This document shows, in pieces, positions 52,774 to 61,365 of a stretch of DNA of 64,000 nt. The stretch lies in the NCBI GenBank assembly GCA_032252755.1, contig JAVUPY010000062.1, positions 19,326-83,325 on the forward strand. The letters run 5' to 3'. The position numbers were made by a program, and so were the translations under genes. The stretch is from Terriglobia bacterium. Lineage in GTDB: Bacteria > Acidobacteriota > Terriglobia > Terriglobales > Acidobacteriaceae. The notes under the pieces are model-generated. The model made no database searches. It saw only the letters and a list, made by a program, of their open reading frames with translations, and was not told the DNA's origin. Within the stretch, counting starts at the first letter, position 1, and each line of letters begins with the position of its first letter.

Positions 52774-53081
52774 GAATCCTGCCGACGGTTTTGTATCTCA
52801 GATGCGCCGACCCGGCACCAAAGGTGCAAAGAAAAGCTGTTGAGATTCCGAAGCGGGTGGGGGCCAGAGATTCACCAGACGTTCATCTCGAGTTCTTGAG
52901 GCTGTAATCATTTGAGGCTAGAGTGACGGTTGCCTCGCTAGATCCCTTTCGGTGCTCGCCCGAGCACCATTTTTTATTGTGCGATCGGGTCATCGTGCCA
53001 TCGAGTCATCGAAATCAGGTAAGCTGAACTGGAACATCGCCAATGGCTCGATGGCCACTGGCACGATCACACGATTTACTC
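52774..53081. other. Spacer with an inverted repeat before the hotdog gene
   Basis: No gene is seen. The stretch ATCGTGCCATCGAG...CTCGATGGCCACTGGCACGAT at about 52990-53068 forms an inverted repeat; the CATCGTGCCATCG part also occurs at 38143. Confidence 0.45.
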
Positions 53082-53579
53082 ATGCGCGCTGACGGACACG
53101 ACACCAAGCACCACCGAATCCCCAAGAACCACTGCTTCGGCTGTGGGCCGGACAACCCGGAAGGTTTGCGGCTGAACTTTGTCTTAGGCCAGGACGGAAA
53201 GTCCTTCATCTGCCGATTCCGGCTTTCGTCCCGCTACGTGGGTCCGCCCGGACACGCCCACGGCGGCATCATCGCAACCATCCTCGACGAGGCCATGGGC
53301 AAGGTGAACAAACTCCGCCACGTGGTCGCCCTGACGCGGGAGATGAAGGTTGAATACTTGCGACCGGTACCGTTGGGTAAACCACTAATAGCAGAGGGCC
53401 GAGAGAAGTACGTGCGCGGCCGCGAGCATATCAACGTTGCCGAAATCCGAACGGAAGATGGCCAAGTGCTGGCCCGAAGCCGGGGCAAGTTCATCAAGAT
53501 CGACCCGGAGAAAATGTTCAAGAAACACTTGAAGTCGCGGAAGACGGGTGGGCAGTGGGTGCTGAGAAGCAAGAATTGA
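53082..53579 (+). CDS. PaaI-type hotdog thioesterase
   Basis: This 165-residue hotdog-fold protein has NHCFGCGPDNPEGLRL near the N-terminus, the GHAHGGIIATILDEAMG helix with the catalytic-type acidic residue near residue 74, and the terminal beta strands. PaaI-like enzymes hydrolyse acyl-CoAs. The open frame begins at 53043, but that part lies within an inverted repeat, so the ATG at 53082 is chosen. It precedes pdxS on the same strand after a repeat-rich gap. Confidence 0.9.
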   Translation: MRADGHDTKHHRIPKNHCFGCGPDNPEGLRLNFVLGQDGKSFICRFRLSSRYVGPPGHAHGGIIATILDEAMGKVNKLRHVVALTREMKVEYLRPVPLGKPLIAEGREKYVRGREHINVAEIRTEDGQVLARSRGKFIKIDPEKMFKKHLKSRKTGGQWVLRSKN

Positions 53580-53670
53580 CGATTGAACATTGTGAAATTC
53601 ACGATTGAAAGGCCTCTGCAACTGAGGTTTTTCAATCGGCAATGAGAAAATCGTCAATCCCTCAATCGCC
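53574..53670. repeat. TTGACGATT-family palindromic repeat copy
   Basis: AATTGACGATTGAACATTGT...ATTGAAAGG pairs with CTCAATCG...CAATGAGAAAATCGTCAATC in an imperfect hairpin between the hotdog gene and pdxS. Confidence 0.7.
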
Positions 53671-53703
53671 GTCGCCGCGCTCGCTATACCACTCTGGACG
53701 CGT

Positions 53704-53759
53704 TACAATTAAGTGGTTCCCAGCGAACCGAACTGCTGTCCGGCAGCCCTACGCTGGGA
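53704..53759 (+). promoter_or_regulatory. pdxS promoter -10 box and leader hairpin
   Basis: TACAAT at 53704-53709 can serve as the -10 box. The leader then starts with an 8-base-pair stem (TCCCAGCG at 53718-53725 with CGCTGGGA at 53752-53759) enclosing CTGC/GCAG. It may be a structured 5' leader. Confidence 0.45.
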
Positions 53760-53781
53760 GTGTGTGTTGGGGAGAAACGTT

Positions 53782-54717
53782 ATGTCGCAGAACAGTGGAA
53801 ACCCTGGACTTCGCCTGAAAACCGGCCTGGCCGAGATGCTCAAGGGCGGAGTGATCATGGACGTAATGAGCGCCGCCCAAGCCGAAGTGGCTGAGAAGGC
53901 CGGCGCCGTCGCGGTGATGGCGCTGGAGAAAGTTCCGGCGATGTTGCGCGCCGAAGGCGGCGTCGCGCGCATGGCGAACCCCCGCGTAATCAAAGAGATC
54001 ATGAAGACCGTGAATATCCCGGTCATGGCCAAATGCCGCATCGGCCACTTCGCCGAAGCGCAGATTTTGCAGGAACTCGGCGTCGACTACATCGATGAAT
54101 CCGAAGTTCTGACCCCGGCGGACGAAGAGCATCATGTCGACAAGCACGCCTTCACGACACCGTTTGTGTGCGGCGCGCGCAACCTGGGCGAAGCGCTGCG
54201 GCGCATTGGCGAGGGCGCGGCCATGATTCGCACCAAAGGTGAAGCCGGTACCGGCGACGTCATTCACGCCGTGAAGCACATGCGCCAGATCGTGAAAGAA
54301 ATGAAGCAGCTCACCGTGATGAGCGAGGAAGAGCTGTTCGCGGCGGCCAAGAATCACCAGGCGCCATATGAGCTCATCCGCATCGTCGCGAAGAATGGCA
54401 AGCTGCCCGTACCGAACTTCTCGGCGGGCGGCATTGCGACCCCGGCCGATGCGGCCATGATGATGCAGCTCGGCGCCGAAGCCGTGTTCGTCGGAAGCGG
54501 CATTTTCATGAAGGAGCGCGCCACTCCGCTCGATCTCAGCAACCGTGAAGAGCGTGCTGACGCCGAAGCACGCGCCAAGGCCATCGTCATTGCCACAACG
54601 CACTACAACGATCCCAAGGTCCTCGCTGAAGTCAGCGAGCAGGTGCCGAGCGCGATGAAGGGATTAGCCGTTGGATCGATCCCGGAAGCGGAGATGCTGC
54701 AGACGAGAGGCTGGTAA
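53782..54717 (+). CDS. pdxS: Pyridoxal 5'-phosphate synthase lyase subunit PdxS
   Basis: PdxS builds PLP from ribose-5-phosphate, glyceraldehyde-3-phosphate and ammonia supplied by PdxT. The 311-residue beta/alpha barrel has [14 protein letters not shown] at the start (active-site Asp), [20 protein letters not shown] with the lysine for the first intermediate (about residue 92), [13 protein letters not shown], and FVGSGIF. The ATG at 53782 follows GGGGAG; the longer open frame is not supported. pdxT lies 7.2 kb away on the opposite strand. Confidence 0.97.
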   Translation: MSQNSGNPGLRLKTGLAEMLKGGVIMDVMSAAQAEVAEKAGAVAVMALEKVPAMLRAEGGVARMANPRVIKEIMKTVNIPVMAKCRIGHFAEAQILQELGVDYIDESEVLTPADEEHHVDKHAFTTPFVCGARNLGEALRRIGEGAAMIRTKGEAGTGDVIHAVKHMRQIVKEMKQLTVMSEEELFAAAKNHQAPYELIRIVAKNGKLPVPNFSAGGIATPADAAMMMQLGAEAVFVGSGIFMKERATPLDLSNREERADAEARAKAIVIATTHYNDPKVLAEVSEQVPSAMKGLAVGSIPEAEMLQTRGW

Positions 54718-54738
54718 AGCAGACGTCAGACATCAGTT

Positions 54739-54768
54739 GGGCGCGACTTCGGTCGCGCCCGTTTTGTT
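54739..54768 (+). terminator. Terminator of pdxS
   Basis: GGGCGCGAC-TTCG-GTCGCGCCC is followed by GTTTTGTT, 21 bases after the stop. Confidence 0.85.
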
Positions 54769-54778
54769 GCTGAAAGCA

Positions 54779-54806
54779 GGAAAAGGCCCGCTCTGGTTAG
54801 CGGGCC
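54779..54806 (-). terminator. Terminator of the aminotransferase gene
   Basis: On the minus strand GGCCCGCT-AACCAG-AGCGGGCC is followed by TTTTCC. It faces the pdxS terminator. Confidence 0.8.
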
Positions 54807-54841
54807 TCGATTTCCGCGCGCAACATTGTAAGAAATTGCGG

Positions 54842-56032
54842 TCAGATGTTGTGGTTCACCCAGTCTTCTACGCGGTCCAGTGCCTTCTTGATGTTGTCCA
54901 TAGAGTTGGCGATGGAGAAGCGCAGGTAGCCTTCACCGAAGGCGCCGAATGCCGTCCCGGAGAGCGCCGCGACACCGGCCTGATCGAGCAGCGCGTCGGC
55001 GAGTTTCTTCGACGGCCAACCGGTCTTCGTGATGTTCGGGAACATGTAGAAGGCACCCTTGGGAACTTTGCAGGAAAAGCCCTTGATCTTGTTGATGTGC
55101 TCCGCGAAGTAATCACGGCGACGCATGAACTCCTGGTTCATCTTGTCGACGGAGGACTGATCGCCTCGAATCGCCTCGATGCCGGCGATCTGCGTAAAGC
55201 TGGCGGTGCAGGAGTTCGAGTTCGTCATCAACCGAGCGATGTGCTGCGCGAGATCGGCGCGCATCACGCCGTATCCCATGCGCCATCCCGTCATCGCCCA
55301 GGTCTTGGAGAAGCCGTCGAGGATGATGGTGCGCTCCCGCATGTCTTCGATCGAGGCGATGCTGTGGTGCGACCCTTCGAAGAGCAGACGCGAGTAGATC
55401 TCGTCGCTCAGGACCATAATGTCGCGGTTGCCAATGGCGTTGGCGATGTCCTGAATATCCTGCTTGCCAAGCACTCCGCCGGTGGGGTTCTGCGGCGAGT
55501 TGATGATGATGAGCTTGGTGCGATCGGTGATCAGGCTCTTCAATTCATTGACGTCTAACCGGAAATCCAGTTCTTCGCGCAGCTTGATGGGCACAGCCTT
55601 CGCGCCGACGAAGTTGATCATCGACTCGTAGATCGGGAATCCTGGGTTCGGGTAGATAACCTCGTCGCCCTCGTTGCAGAGGGCGAGGATGGTGAAGAAG
55701 ATGATCGGCTTGCCGCCGGGCACAACAACCACTTCATCCGGCGTGACCTTGATTCCGCGGCTTTTGGAGATGTCTTCGGCGATAGCTTCGCGAAGGGGCG
55801 GCAGGCCGGCAGACGGGCCGTAGTGGGTGTAGCCCTTGTGCAGGGCGGTGACCGCGGCTTCGACGATGTTGCTGGGGGTATCGAAATCGGGCTCGCCGAT
55901 CTCGAGGTGGACGATGTCTCTGCCCTTGGCTTCCAGGGCGCGCGCCTTCACCAATACTTCGAAGGCAGTTTCGGTTCCCAGTCGTGACATGCGCTGGGCA
56001 AGGCGAAGTTCCGTCATAGTGGCTCGACTCAT
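54842..56032 (-). CDS. aspC: PLP-dependent aminotransferase (aspartate aminotransferase, class I)
   Basis: This 396-residue class I/II aminotransferase (I-gamma type) has HLEIGEPDFDTPSNI near residue 42, PGFPIYESM near 130, NSPQNPTGG near 180, the PLP lysine in DGFSKTWAMTGWRMGY (about residue 240) and the substrate-binding Arg in LRFSIANS. It probably transaminates aspartate or alanine, but I cannot say which. A possible structured RNA lies directly upstream, and the terminator is shared in position with pdxS. The ATG at 56017 is an alternative start. Confidence 0.94.
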   Translation of the reverse strand: MSRATMTELRLAQRMSRLGTETAFEVLVKARALEAKGRDIVHLEIGEPDFDTPSNIVEAAVTALHKGYTHYGPSAGLPPLREAIAEDISKSRGIKVTPDEVVVVPGGKPIIFFTILALCNEGDEVIYPNPGFPIYESMINFVGAKAVPIKLREELDFRLDVNELKSLITDRTKLIIINSPQNPTGGVLGKQDIQDIANAIGNRDIMVLSDEIYSRLLFEGSHHSIASIEDMRERTIILDGFSKTWAMTGWRMGYGVMRADLAQHIARLMTNSNSCTASFTQIAGIEAIRGDQSSVDKMNQEFMRRRDYFAEHINKIKGFSCKVPKGAFYMFPNITKTGWPSKKLADALLDQAGVAALSGTAFGAFGEGYLRFSIANSMDNIKKALDRVEDWVNHNI

Positions 56033-56062
56033 AATTTGCGGCCGATAGGCCCTCGATTAGGG

Positions 56063-56150
56063 CAATGGGTAACGGCTCGGAAAGGTCCACCAGGCGAGAA
56101 TGGGGCGCAGTCACCTGAGTGGAAGGTTCGGCACAAAACCTTACCCATTG
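56063..56150 (-). ncRNA. Candidate structured leader RNA (possible riboswitch) before the aminotransferase gene
   Basis: On the minus strand a perfect 10-base-pair outer stem (CAATGGGTAA with TTACCCATTG) encloses 68 bases. Inside, CCACTCAGG and CCTGGTGG can pair over eight base pairs with one bulge, and AAGGT can pair with ACCTT. The element ends 31 bases before the gene start. Stacked helices with a closing stem right before a start codon are typical of riboswitches. I cannot place it in a known class. Confidence 0.5.
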
Positions 56151-56242
56151 TATACGGCCAGCTTCGATTCTGCGGAGCCCCAAATATGGCTTCTGTGATG
56201 TTCAGGGGGGTGGGTGTGTGACAAGGAAATTGCGGTTTTGGG

Positions 56243-56449
56243 CTATTTTGCTGGGTTCTGCTGCAAAGCCGACTGAGGAGCAGGGTTGATTGTCTTCCGG
56301 GTGCGCGGAGTGTCGCGTTTCAACAACCCTGTCATGCCGTTCCGAACGCAAGCGGCAAGAGGCGGAGAGATGGCCCGAACGACACCGTCCGCACCGAAAA
56401 GTGCCACACCAAAGAAGATGATCGCAAGCCAGCGCTCGGTTCGCGTCAT
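56243..56449 (-). CDS. Possible small membrane or exported peptide, 68 residues
   Basis: It starts TRTERWLAIIFFGVALFGAD, with one hydrophobic segment and a Pro-rich tail. It stands between the aminotransferase and the metallophosphoesterase genes. No family is known. The longer open frame to 56485 is less plausible. Confidence 0.4.
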   Translation of the reverse strand: MTRTERWLAIIFFGVALFGADGVVRAISPPLAACVRNGMTGLLKRDTPRTRKTINPAPQSALQQNPAK

Positions 56450-56557
56450 AAGCCTTGATTTTAGCGCAACAGCCCAAAACCGCAAACCGAGGATTCCCGC
56501 GGACGCGGATTGAAGTTCTTATCGTCCGCGTGCTCCGCGTGACTCCGCGGTTGATTT

Positions 56558-58024
56558 CTACTGAAGGTCGAAGCTCACGTAGGTTGTGCCGCCCGCCGAA
56601 ACCGAGATGGTGTACGTCGTCGAGATCGTCGTTCCTGGAACCGTCGCCGCAATCGTGTACGTCCCGTAAGCGACCTTCCCGAACGAGAACGAGCCGTTCG
56701 AGGCGGATATCTTGCTTGCGCTAATACGCAGCACCCCACCGGTCAGACTGATCTTCGCACCGGACATTGGAACAAGCTTGTACTCGACTTTTCCGCTGAG
56801 TACTCCCGACTTCGCAACCAGCACCTTGCCGGGAGATGGTTGATACACCAGGGCCGCAGCCGCCTGGCTTGCGGCAATTGAGCCGGGCACTGTCGTGGTT
56901 AGCGTGTAGGGCGAAGGCGCGGCCGCGGAAATCGAGTATTTCCCGTACGCATCGGTAGTGGCGCTCGCGTAGCCGTTCGAAACCACCGCTCCGCCCACTG
57001 CGGAACAGTTCGACGCATCCTTAACCTTGCCGGTCATGGTGGTCGTTCCAGTCGTCAAACCGCTGTTCTTGTACGGCACCGTGAACCGGTTATGTCCGTC
57101 GGTAAGCCACTGGTTGAGATATGGCGAGTAGGTTCGCACTACAACTTGATTCAGCGCCGGTTTGACGGTGATCAATCGAAGGTAGCCGTCTCCGCCATTT
57201 GGCCACGACTGGTAATCAGACAGCATCGCATTCACGAGATTACCGTTCACGCCGACGTCCGTGCGCCTTCCGGTTCCATCACCCTGCACGACGTGCCCGC
57301 TCAGGACCATCGTGATATTCGGGTATTTGCCGGCGAATTTCTCCCAAACCTGCTCGCCATCGTTATCCTGACCCACCGCGAAACTGGCCGCACTGTTCGA
57401 ATCGCAGCGATCCATCCGAGTGCTGTCGGCGTAGGTGTAAGCATGGGTAACGACAATTGTGTCGATACCCGGGTGATTCTTCATTACCGCGGAGGCCCAT
57501 TTCAGCGCTGAATTCCTGGGAAATACTTCCAGCACCAGTACCAAGTACTGTTTTCCGCCCAGAGTGAAAATCGAATAGAAGTTTTCGTTGCTGCCGGTGG
57601 GATATTGGCTCTTGTACCAGCTCTTCCCGGCGTACCGTTGCGGTCCGAAGTACGCATTGAAGTTCTTCGTGTACGCGGTACGGCCTGCCGGGTTGTTCTG
57701 GTCGTAATCGTGATTCCCGATCACCGCCACATAGGGAACCTTCCCGTCGAGGACCCGGTACGCCAAGTCGGCGTTCTGCCACTGGTAAGCCTCGCCACCG
57801 GTATCCACAATGTCGCCGAGACCGATTACGAGTTGAATGTTCATCTGCTGAGCATGATTCGCAATCCACCCCGTCTGCGCCGTAAAGATGGACGGGTAGC
57901 TCTTGGCATAGAACTGCGTATCGGGCAGAGCGGCAATCGTAAATTCGCCGGCGGTTTGGGCCACGACAGTCAAACCGGTAATCAGCAACAGCAGTCCGGC
58001 AACGACGTGCAGGCTCCGGGTCAT
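56558..58024 (-). CDS. Secreted metallophosphoesterase with C-terminal carboxypeptidase-regulatory-like repeats
   Basis: This 488-residue exported protein has a signal peptide and a calcineurin-like phosphoesterase domain (about residues 25-300), with PDTQFYAKSY, GLGDIVDTGG, AVIGNHDYD, VVTHAYTY and LSGHVVQGDG supplying the metal-binding residues. Two Ser/Thr/Gly-rich beta-sandwich repeats (about 310-488) resemble carboxypeptidase-regulatory-like modules. Such enzymes cleave phosphodiesters or phosphomonoesters outside the cell. The gene stands alone, divergent from the Nramp gene. Confidence 0.9.
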   Translation of the reverse strand: MTRSLHVVAGLLLLITGLTVVAQTAGEFTIAALPDTQFYAKSYPSIFTAQTGWIANHAQQMNIQLVIGLGDIVDTGGEAYQWQNADLAYRVLDGKVPYVAVIGNHDYDQNNPAGRTAYTKNFNAYFGPQRYAGKSWYKSQYPTGSNENFYSIFTLGGKQYLVLVLEVFPRNSALKWASAVMKNHPGIDTIVVTHAYTYADSTRMDRCDSNSAASFAVGQDNDGEQVWEKFAGKYPNITMVLSGHVVQGDGTGRRTDVGVNGNLVNAMLSDYQSWPNGGDGYLRLITVKPALNQVVVRTYSPYLNQWLTDGHNRFTVPYKNSGLTTGTTTMTGKVKDASNCSAVGGAVVSNGYASATTDAYGKYSISAAAPSPYTLTTTVPGSIAASQAAAALVYQPSPGKVLVAKSGVLSGKVEYKLVPMSGAKISLTGGVLRISASKISASNGSFSFGKVAYGTYTIAATVPGTTISTTYTISVSAGGTTYVSFDLQ

Positions 58025-58334
58025 GGGGAGGTTCTCCTTGTCGATGCAGAGTAGGTGTTCACGACCGAAGCCTGTATCGGGTAGTTGCTCTATTAGTTCC
58101 GGGATTAAGGCCCAGAAGCCCCTAAGTGAGAATCCTCGTAGACGTTCACCTGTCTCAACCTGTTGTCTCTGATCAGCTTGTTGTAGCGCGAAACCGCCGC
58201 GGTGGGTTGCCCTCGTAGCCCGAACAGGCTACGCAGGCGGTGGTGGCAAAACTTCGCTAGCCGATTTATTCTGGCCTTTCGGCAAAATCCGCAGGGGAAC
58301 CCTCAGTACCTCCCCTCTCTACCTGACAATCGAC
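58025..58334. other. Divergent spacer with a GTAGCC hairpin
   Basis: No gene is seen. GTAGCC-cgaaca-GGCTAC at 58215-58232 is a hairpin before the Nramp gene. I looked for a yybP-ykoY-type manganese riboswitch signature and did not find it. Confidence 0.4.
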
Positions 58335-59588
58335 ATGCGCAGGCGTTGGAAAGTTTGGCGAATTCGTTTGTTCTTGCTCCTCGCTGTCGTAGGTCCCGGC
58401 TTTATCACGGCCAATGTGGACAACGACGCTGGCGGCATCTGGACCTATTCCCAGGCCGGCGCACAGTTCGGATACCGCCTGCTGTGGACGATGATCCCAA
58501 TGACACTTGCGCTCATCGTTATCCAGGAAATGACCGCGCGCATGGGGGCCGTTACCGGAAAGGGTCTTTCCGATCTCATTCGCGAAGAATTTGGTTTTCG
58601 AGTCACGTTCCTGATGATGGTTGGGCTCATCATCTGTAATTTCGGTAATGTCGTAACCGAATTTGCCGGGATCGCCGGCAGCCTGGAACTGTTCGGCGTC
58701 AGCCGTTTCATCAGCGTTCCCATCTGCGCGGCAATTGTTTGGGTCGTTGCGGTTAAAGGCAATTACAAGACGGTCGAGAAGGTGTTCCTCGCCGCTTCCG
58801 TTTTCTATATCGCCTATCTGTTTGCCGGCGTGATGGCGAAGCCCGCATGGGAACAGGCGCTATTCGCAACCGTTACGCCGCCAAAATGGCAGGAATTGAA
58901 GAACTCGTCATACGTGTACATGGTCGTAGGCCTGATCGGCACAACCATCGCGCCGTGGATGCAGTTCTACCTGCAATCATCGATCGTCGAAAAAGGTATT
59001 GAAGAGAAGCACTACGGCGCCTCTCGGCTCGACGTCATCGTCGGCTGCCTCTTCACCGATATCGTCGCCTGGTTTATCGTCGTGGCCTGCGCGGCAACAC
59101 TCTACGTTGCTGGGCACACGCAGATTCGCGACGCCGCCGACGCCGCCCAAGCCCTGAAGCCCCTGGCCGGTAACTACGCCTACATTCTCTTTGCCGCCGG
59201 ACTATTCAACGCTTCCCTATTTGCAGCCAGCATCCTCCCCATCTCAACCGCGTATACCGTCTGCGAAGGTTTGGGCTTTGAGTCCGGGATCGATCACAAG
59301 TTCGGCGAAGCCCCGGTGTTCTATTGGCTGTACACAATCCTGATCATCGCCGGCGCCGGTGTCATCCTCATGCCGAATGTCCCGATCGTGAAGATCAGCA
59401 TTCTGTCGCAGGTCGTCAACGGAGTTGTCCTGCCCTTCGTGCTCATCGCCATGCTGATCCTGATCAACAAGAGAGATCTGATGGGCCGCCACACGAATAC
59501 GCGCTTTTACAACATCGTGGCTTGGTCAACGACCATCATCGTAATTGCCCTGAGCTTGGTTATGGTGTTCGGTGGGAGCGGGACCTAA
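58335..59588 (+). CDS. Nramp-family divalent metal transporter with non-canonical metal-site motifs
   Basis: This 417-residue protein has about eleven hydrophobic segments and the Nramp layout. The first-helix DPGN motif of canonical Nramp is replaced by DNDAGG (residues 29-34, in VGPGFITANVDNDAGG). The sixth-helix Ala-x-x-Met-Pro-His motif is replaced by TTIAPW (203-208), which lacks the metal-binding Met. The metal it moves may differ from Mn2+ or Fe2+. Start ATG 58335 with no clear ribosome site. The LysR gene follows 57 bases later on the same strand. Confidence 0.9.
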   Translation: MRRRWKVWRIRLFLLLAVVGPGFITANVDNDAGGIWTYSQAGAQFGYRLLWTMIPMTLALIVIQEMTARMGAVTGKGLSDLIREEFGFRVTFLMMVGLIICNFGNVVTEFAGIAGSLELFGVSRFISVPICAAIVWVVAVKGNYKTVEKVFLAASVFYIAYLFAGVMAKPAWEQALFATVTPPKWQELKNSSYVYMVVGLIGTTIAPWMQFYLQSSIVEKGIEEKHYGASRLDVIVGCLFTDIVAWFIVVACAATLYVAGHTQIRDAADAAQALKPLAGNYAYILFAAGLFNASLFAASILPISTAYTVCEGLGFESGIDHKFGEAPVFYWLYTILIIAGAGVILMPNVPIVKISILSQVVNGVVLPFVLIAMLILINKRDLMGRHTNTRFYNIVAWSTTIIVIALSLVMVFGGSGT

Positions 59589-59645
59589 GAGTCAGAGGCG
59601 ACTGACGGTTGGCGCCCTCTTGATTTACACTTCTCCGCAACGTCC

Positions 59646-60551
59646 ATGGACTTCGATCAACTGGAAACCTTTCTGGAAGTAGCGCGGAACATGAGTTTCT
59701 CACGCGCCGCCGAGAAGCGTTTCCGCACTCAGCCCGCGATTTCGGCGCAGATCCGTGCTCTTGAAGAAGAGGTCGGCGCCAAGCTTATTGACCGCTCCGG
59801 CGGTAAGGTCGCCCTGACCGCGCCAGGACGTGTATTCCTGGAATACGCGGATAAGACCATCGAAGCCCGCCGGGCGATTATCGACACCCTCGCCGAGATG
59901 GAGCAGGTTCCGCGCGGGGCGATTGTAGTCGCTGCCAACGAAGGCACCTGTCTGCACATTCTTCCCGAGGTCTTCGCCGAGTTCAAGAAGCAGTACCCAA
60001 CCGTCAGCGTCAAGGTGAAGCGTTCCGAGCATGCCAGCATCCTGGAATCGATCCTCGACAACTCCGTCGATTTCGGGGTCGTCTCTATGCCCGTGCACGA
60101 CCGGCGTTTCACGACCGTGCTGCTACATCGGGACGAGTTGGTAATCATCACCTCGCCCAAACACGCGGTTGCGAAGCTGAAGTCCCTTTTGGTGGCAGAT
60201 CTCGCGCGACAGCCGCTGCTCGTTCCCAAGCACGGCCGCACCCGCGACACCATCGAGCGCCTCTTTGAAGACCAGAAGCTCCGTCCGACGATCTCCATGG
60301 AACTGGATTCCAGCGAGTTGATGAAGCGCTTCGTCGCCGCAGATGTCGGCATAGGCTTCATAGCCCGCTCCAATGTCCAACAGGATGTCGCCAACGGCAC
60401 CTTGGTCGAGTTGCCCGTTCCCGGATCACCAATCCGTCGGGATCTCGGGCTGGTTTTCCGGAAAGATAAGGCGCTCAGCCGCGCCGCTCTGGCGTTCATT
60501 GACATTGCCGTGAAGCTCAAGAATCCGTCGGCAGCATCAGGTGTGCGCTAA
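59646..60551 (+). CDS. LysR-family transcriptional regulator
   Basis: This 301-residue LTTR has the N-terminal helix-turn-helix with [20 protein letters not shown] and [20 protein letters not shown] (residues 2-50), and a ligand-binding domain (about 90-295). It lies between an Nramp transporter and the polyamine genes on the same strand and may regulate one of them; LysR regulators more often sit divergent from their targets. The next gene starts 67 bases later. Confidence 0.95.
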   Translation: MDFDQLETFLEVARNMSFSRAAEKRFRTQPAISAQIRALEEEVGAKLIDRSGGKVALTAPGRVFLEYADKTIEARRAIIDTLAEMEQVPRGAIVVAANEGTCLHILPEVFAEFKKQYPTVSVKVKRSEHASILESILDNSVDFGVVSMPVHDRRFTTVLLHRDELVIITSPKHAVAKLKSLLVADLARQPLLVPKHGRTRDTIERLFEDQKLRPTISMELDSSELMKRFVAADVGIGFIARSNVQQDVANGTLVELPVPGSPIRRDLGLVFRKDKALSRAALAFIDIAVKLKNPSAASGVR

Positions 60552-60618
60552 AGGTAAATTCGCAAAAAATTTTTCCCCAATTGCATTGCGTGCGATGCAG
60601 TTTTCAATTACCTTTGCG

Positions 60619-61245
60619 ATGGCCGAGTCCGAAATTCGGCCGAATCCCAAGTCATTCCTAGCTGACAGTGTGGAGGACACACCGAAATTGTCCAAAGATA
60701 TGGTCCCCAAGCGCATATTTCTCACCAAGGGGGTGGGAAAGCACAAAGAACGGCTGACATCGTTCGAGCTGGCGCTCCGTGATGCCGGCATCGCAGCCCA
60801 GAACCTGGTGCGGGTTTCATCCATCTTCCCGCCGAACTGCAAAGTCATTCCGCGCGCGCAGGGGTTGAAGTATCTCTCTCCCGGCGAAGTCGTCTTCGCC
60901 GTCGTCGCCGAAAACAGCACTCGCGAACCGCACCGTCTGGTGGCATCCAGCATCGGCCTGGCTATTCCGGCCGACCGCAGCACTTACGGCTACCTGAGCG
61001 AACACCACTCGTTCGGCGAAACCGACCAGGTGGCCGGCGATTACGCCGAGGAACTGGCCGCCGAAATGCTCGCAACCACGCTGAACGTCGAGTTCGATCC
61101 GGACAAGAGCTGGGACGAGAAGAAAGAAGTCTACCGGATGTCGAACAAGATCGTGCGCACGATGAACATCACCCAGTCGGCGGTGGGCGATAAGAAGTCG
61201 CTGTGGACGACCACGATCGCGGCGGCAATTCTGATATTCGAGTAG
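60619..61245 (+). CDS. pdaD: Pyruvoyl-dependent arginine decarboxylase (PvlArgDC)
   Basis: This enzyme decarboxylates arginine to agmatine. The 208-residue proenzyme has [17 protein letters not shown] near residue 62, with self-cleavage expected between Ser67 and Ser68 to make the pyruvoyl group, and [13 protein letters not shown] near residue 95. The pyruvoyl type is best known from archaea and chlamydiae. The frame is open to 60541; the ATG at 60619 ([12 protein letters not shown]) is favoured, the one at 60595 is possible. It heads the local arginine-to-putrescine route. Confidence 0.9.
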   Translation: MAESEIRPNPKSFLADSVEDTPKLSKDMVPKRIFLTKGVGKHKERLTSFELALRDAGIAAQNLVRVSSIFPPNCKVIPRAQGLKYLSPGEVVFAVVAENSTREPHRLVASSIGLAIPADRSTYGYLSEHHSFGETDQVAGDYAEELAAEMLATTLNVEFDPDKSWDEKKEVYRMSNKIVRTMNITQSAVGDKKSLWTTTIAAAILIFE

Positions 61246-61287
61246 AAGCGGACCGCGGATTTTCGCGGATAGACGCGGATAGAACAA

Positions 61288-61308
61288 CGGCGGCCGAAAT
61301 GGCCGCCG
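61288..61308. terminator. Hairpin between the convergent PvlArgDC and DHS-like genes
   Basis: CGGCGGCC-GAAAT-GGCCGCCG is a strong stem 42 bases after the PvlArgDC stop. T-rich sequence follows on both sides only weakly. Confidence 0.5.
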
Positions 61309-61365
61309 ATATTTCGTTGGAGCGCCGACGCCTGGCCGGCCAAGAATCGCGCTGAGCGCGCCATC

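Noticed and set aside
53749..54603. Minus-strand frame opposite pdxS
   Set aside because: It is a His/Gly-rich antisense shadow of PdxS.
54671..55558. Plus-strand frame opposite the aminotransferase gene
   Set aside because: It is antisense to a clear aminotransferase and overlaps two terminators.
58100..58334. Possible yybP-ykoY (manganese) riboswitch before the Nramp gene
   Set aside because: The conserved GGGGAGTA elements of that class are not found.
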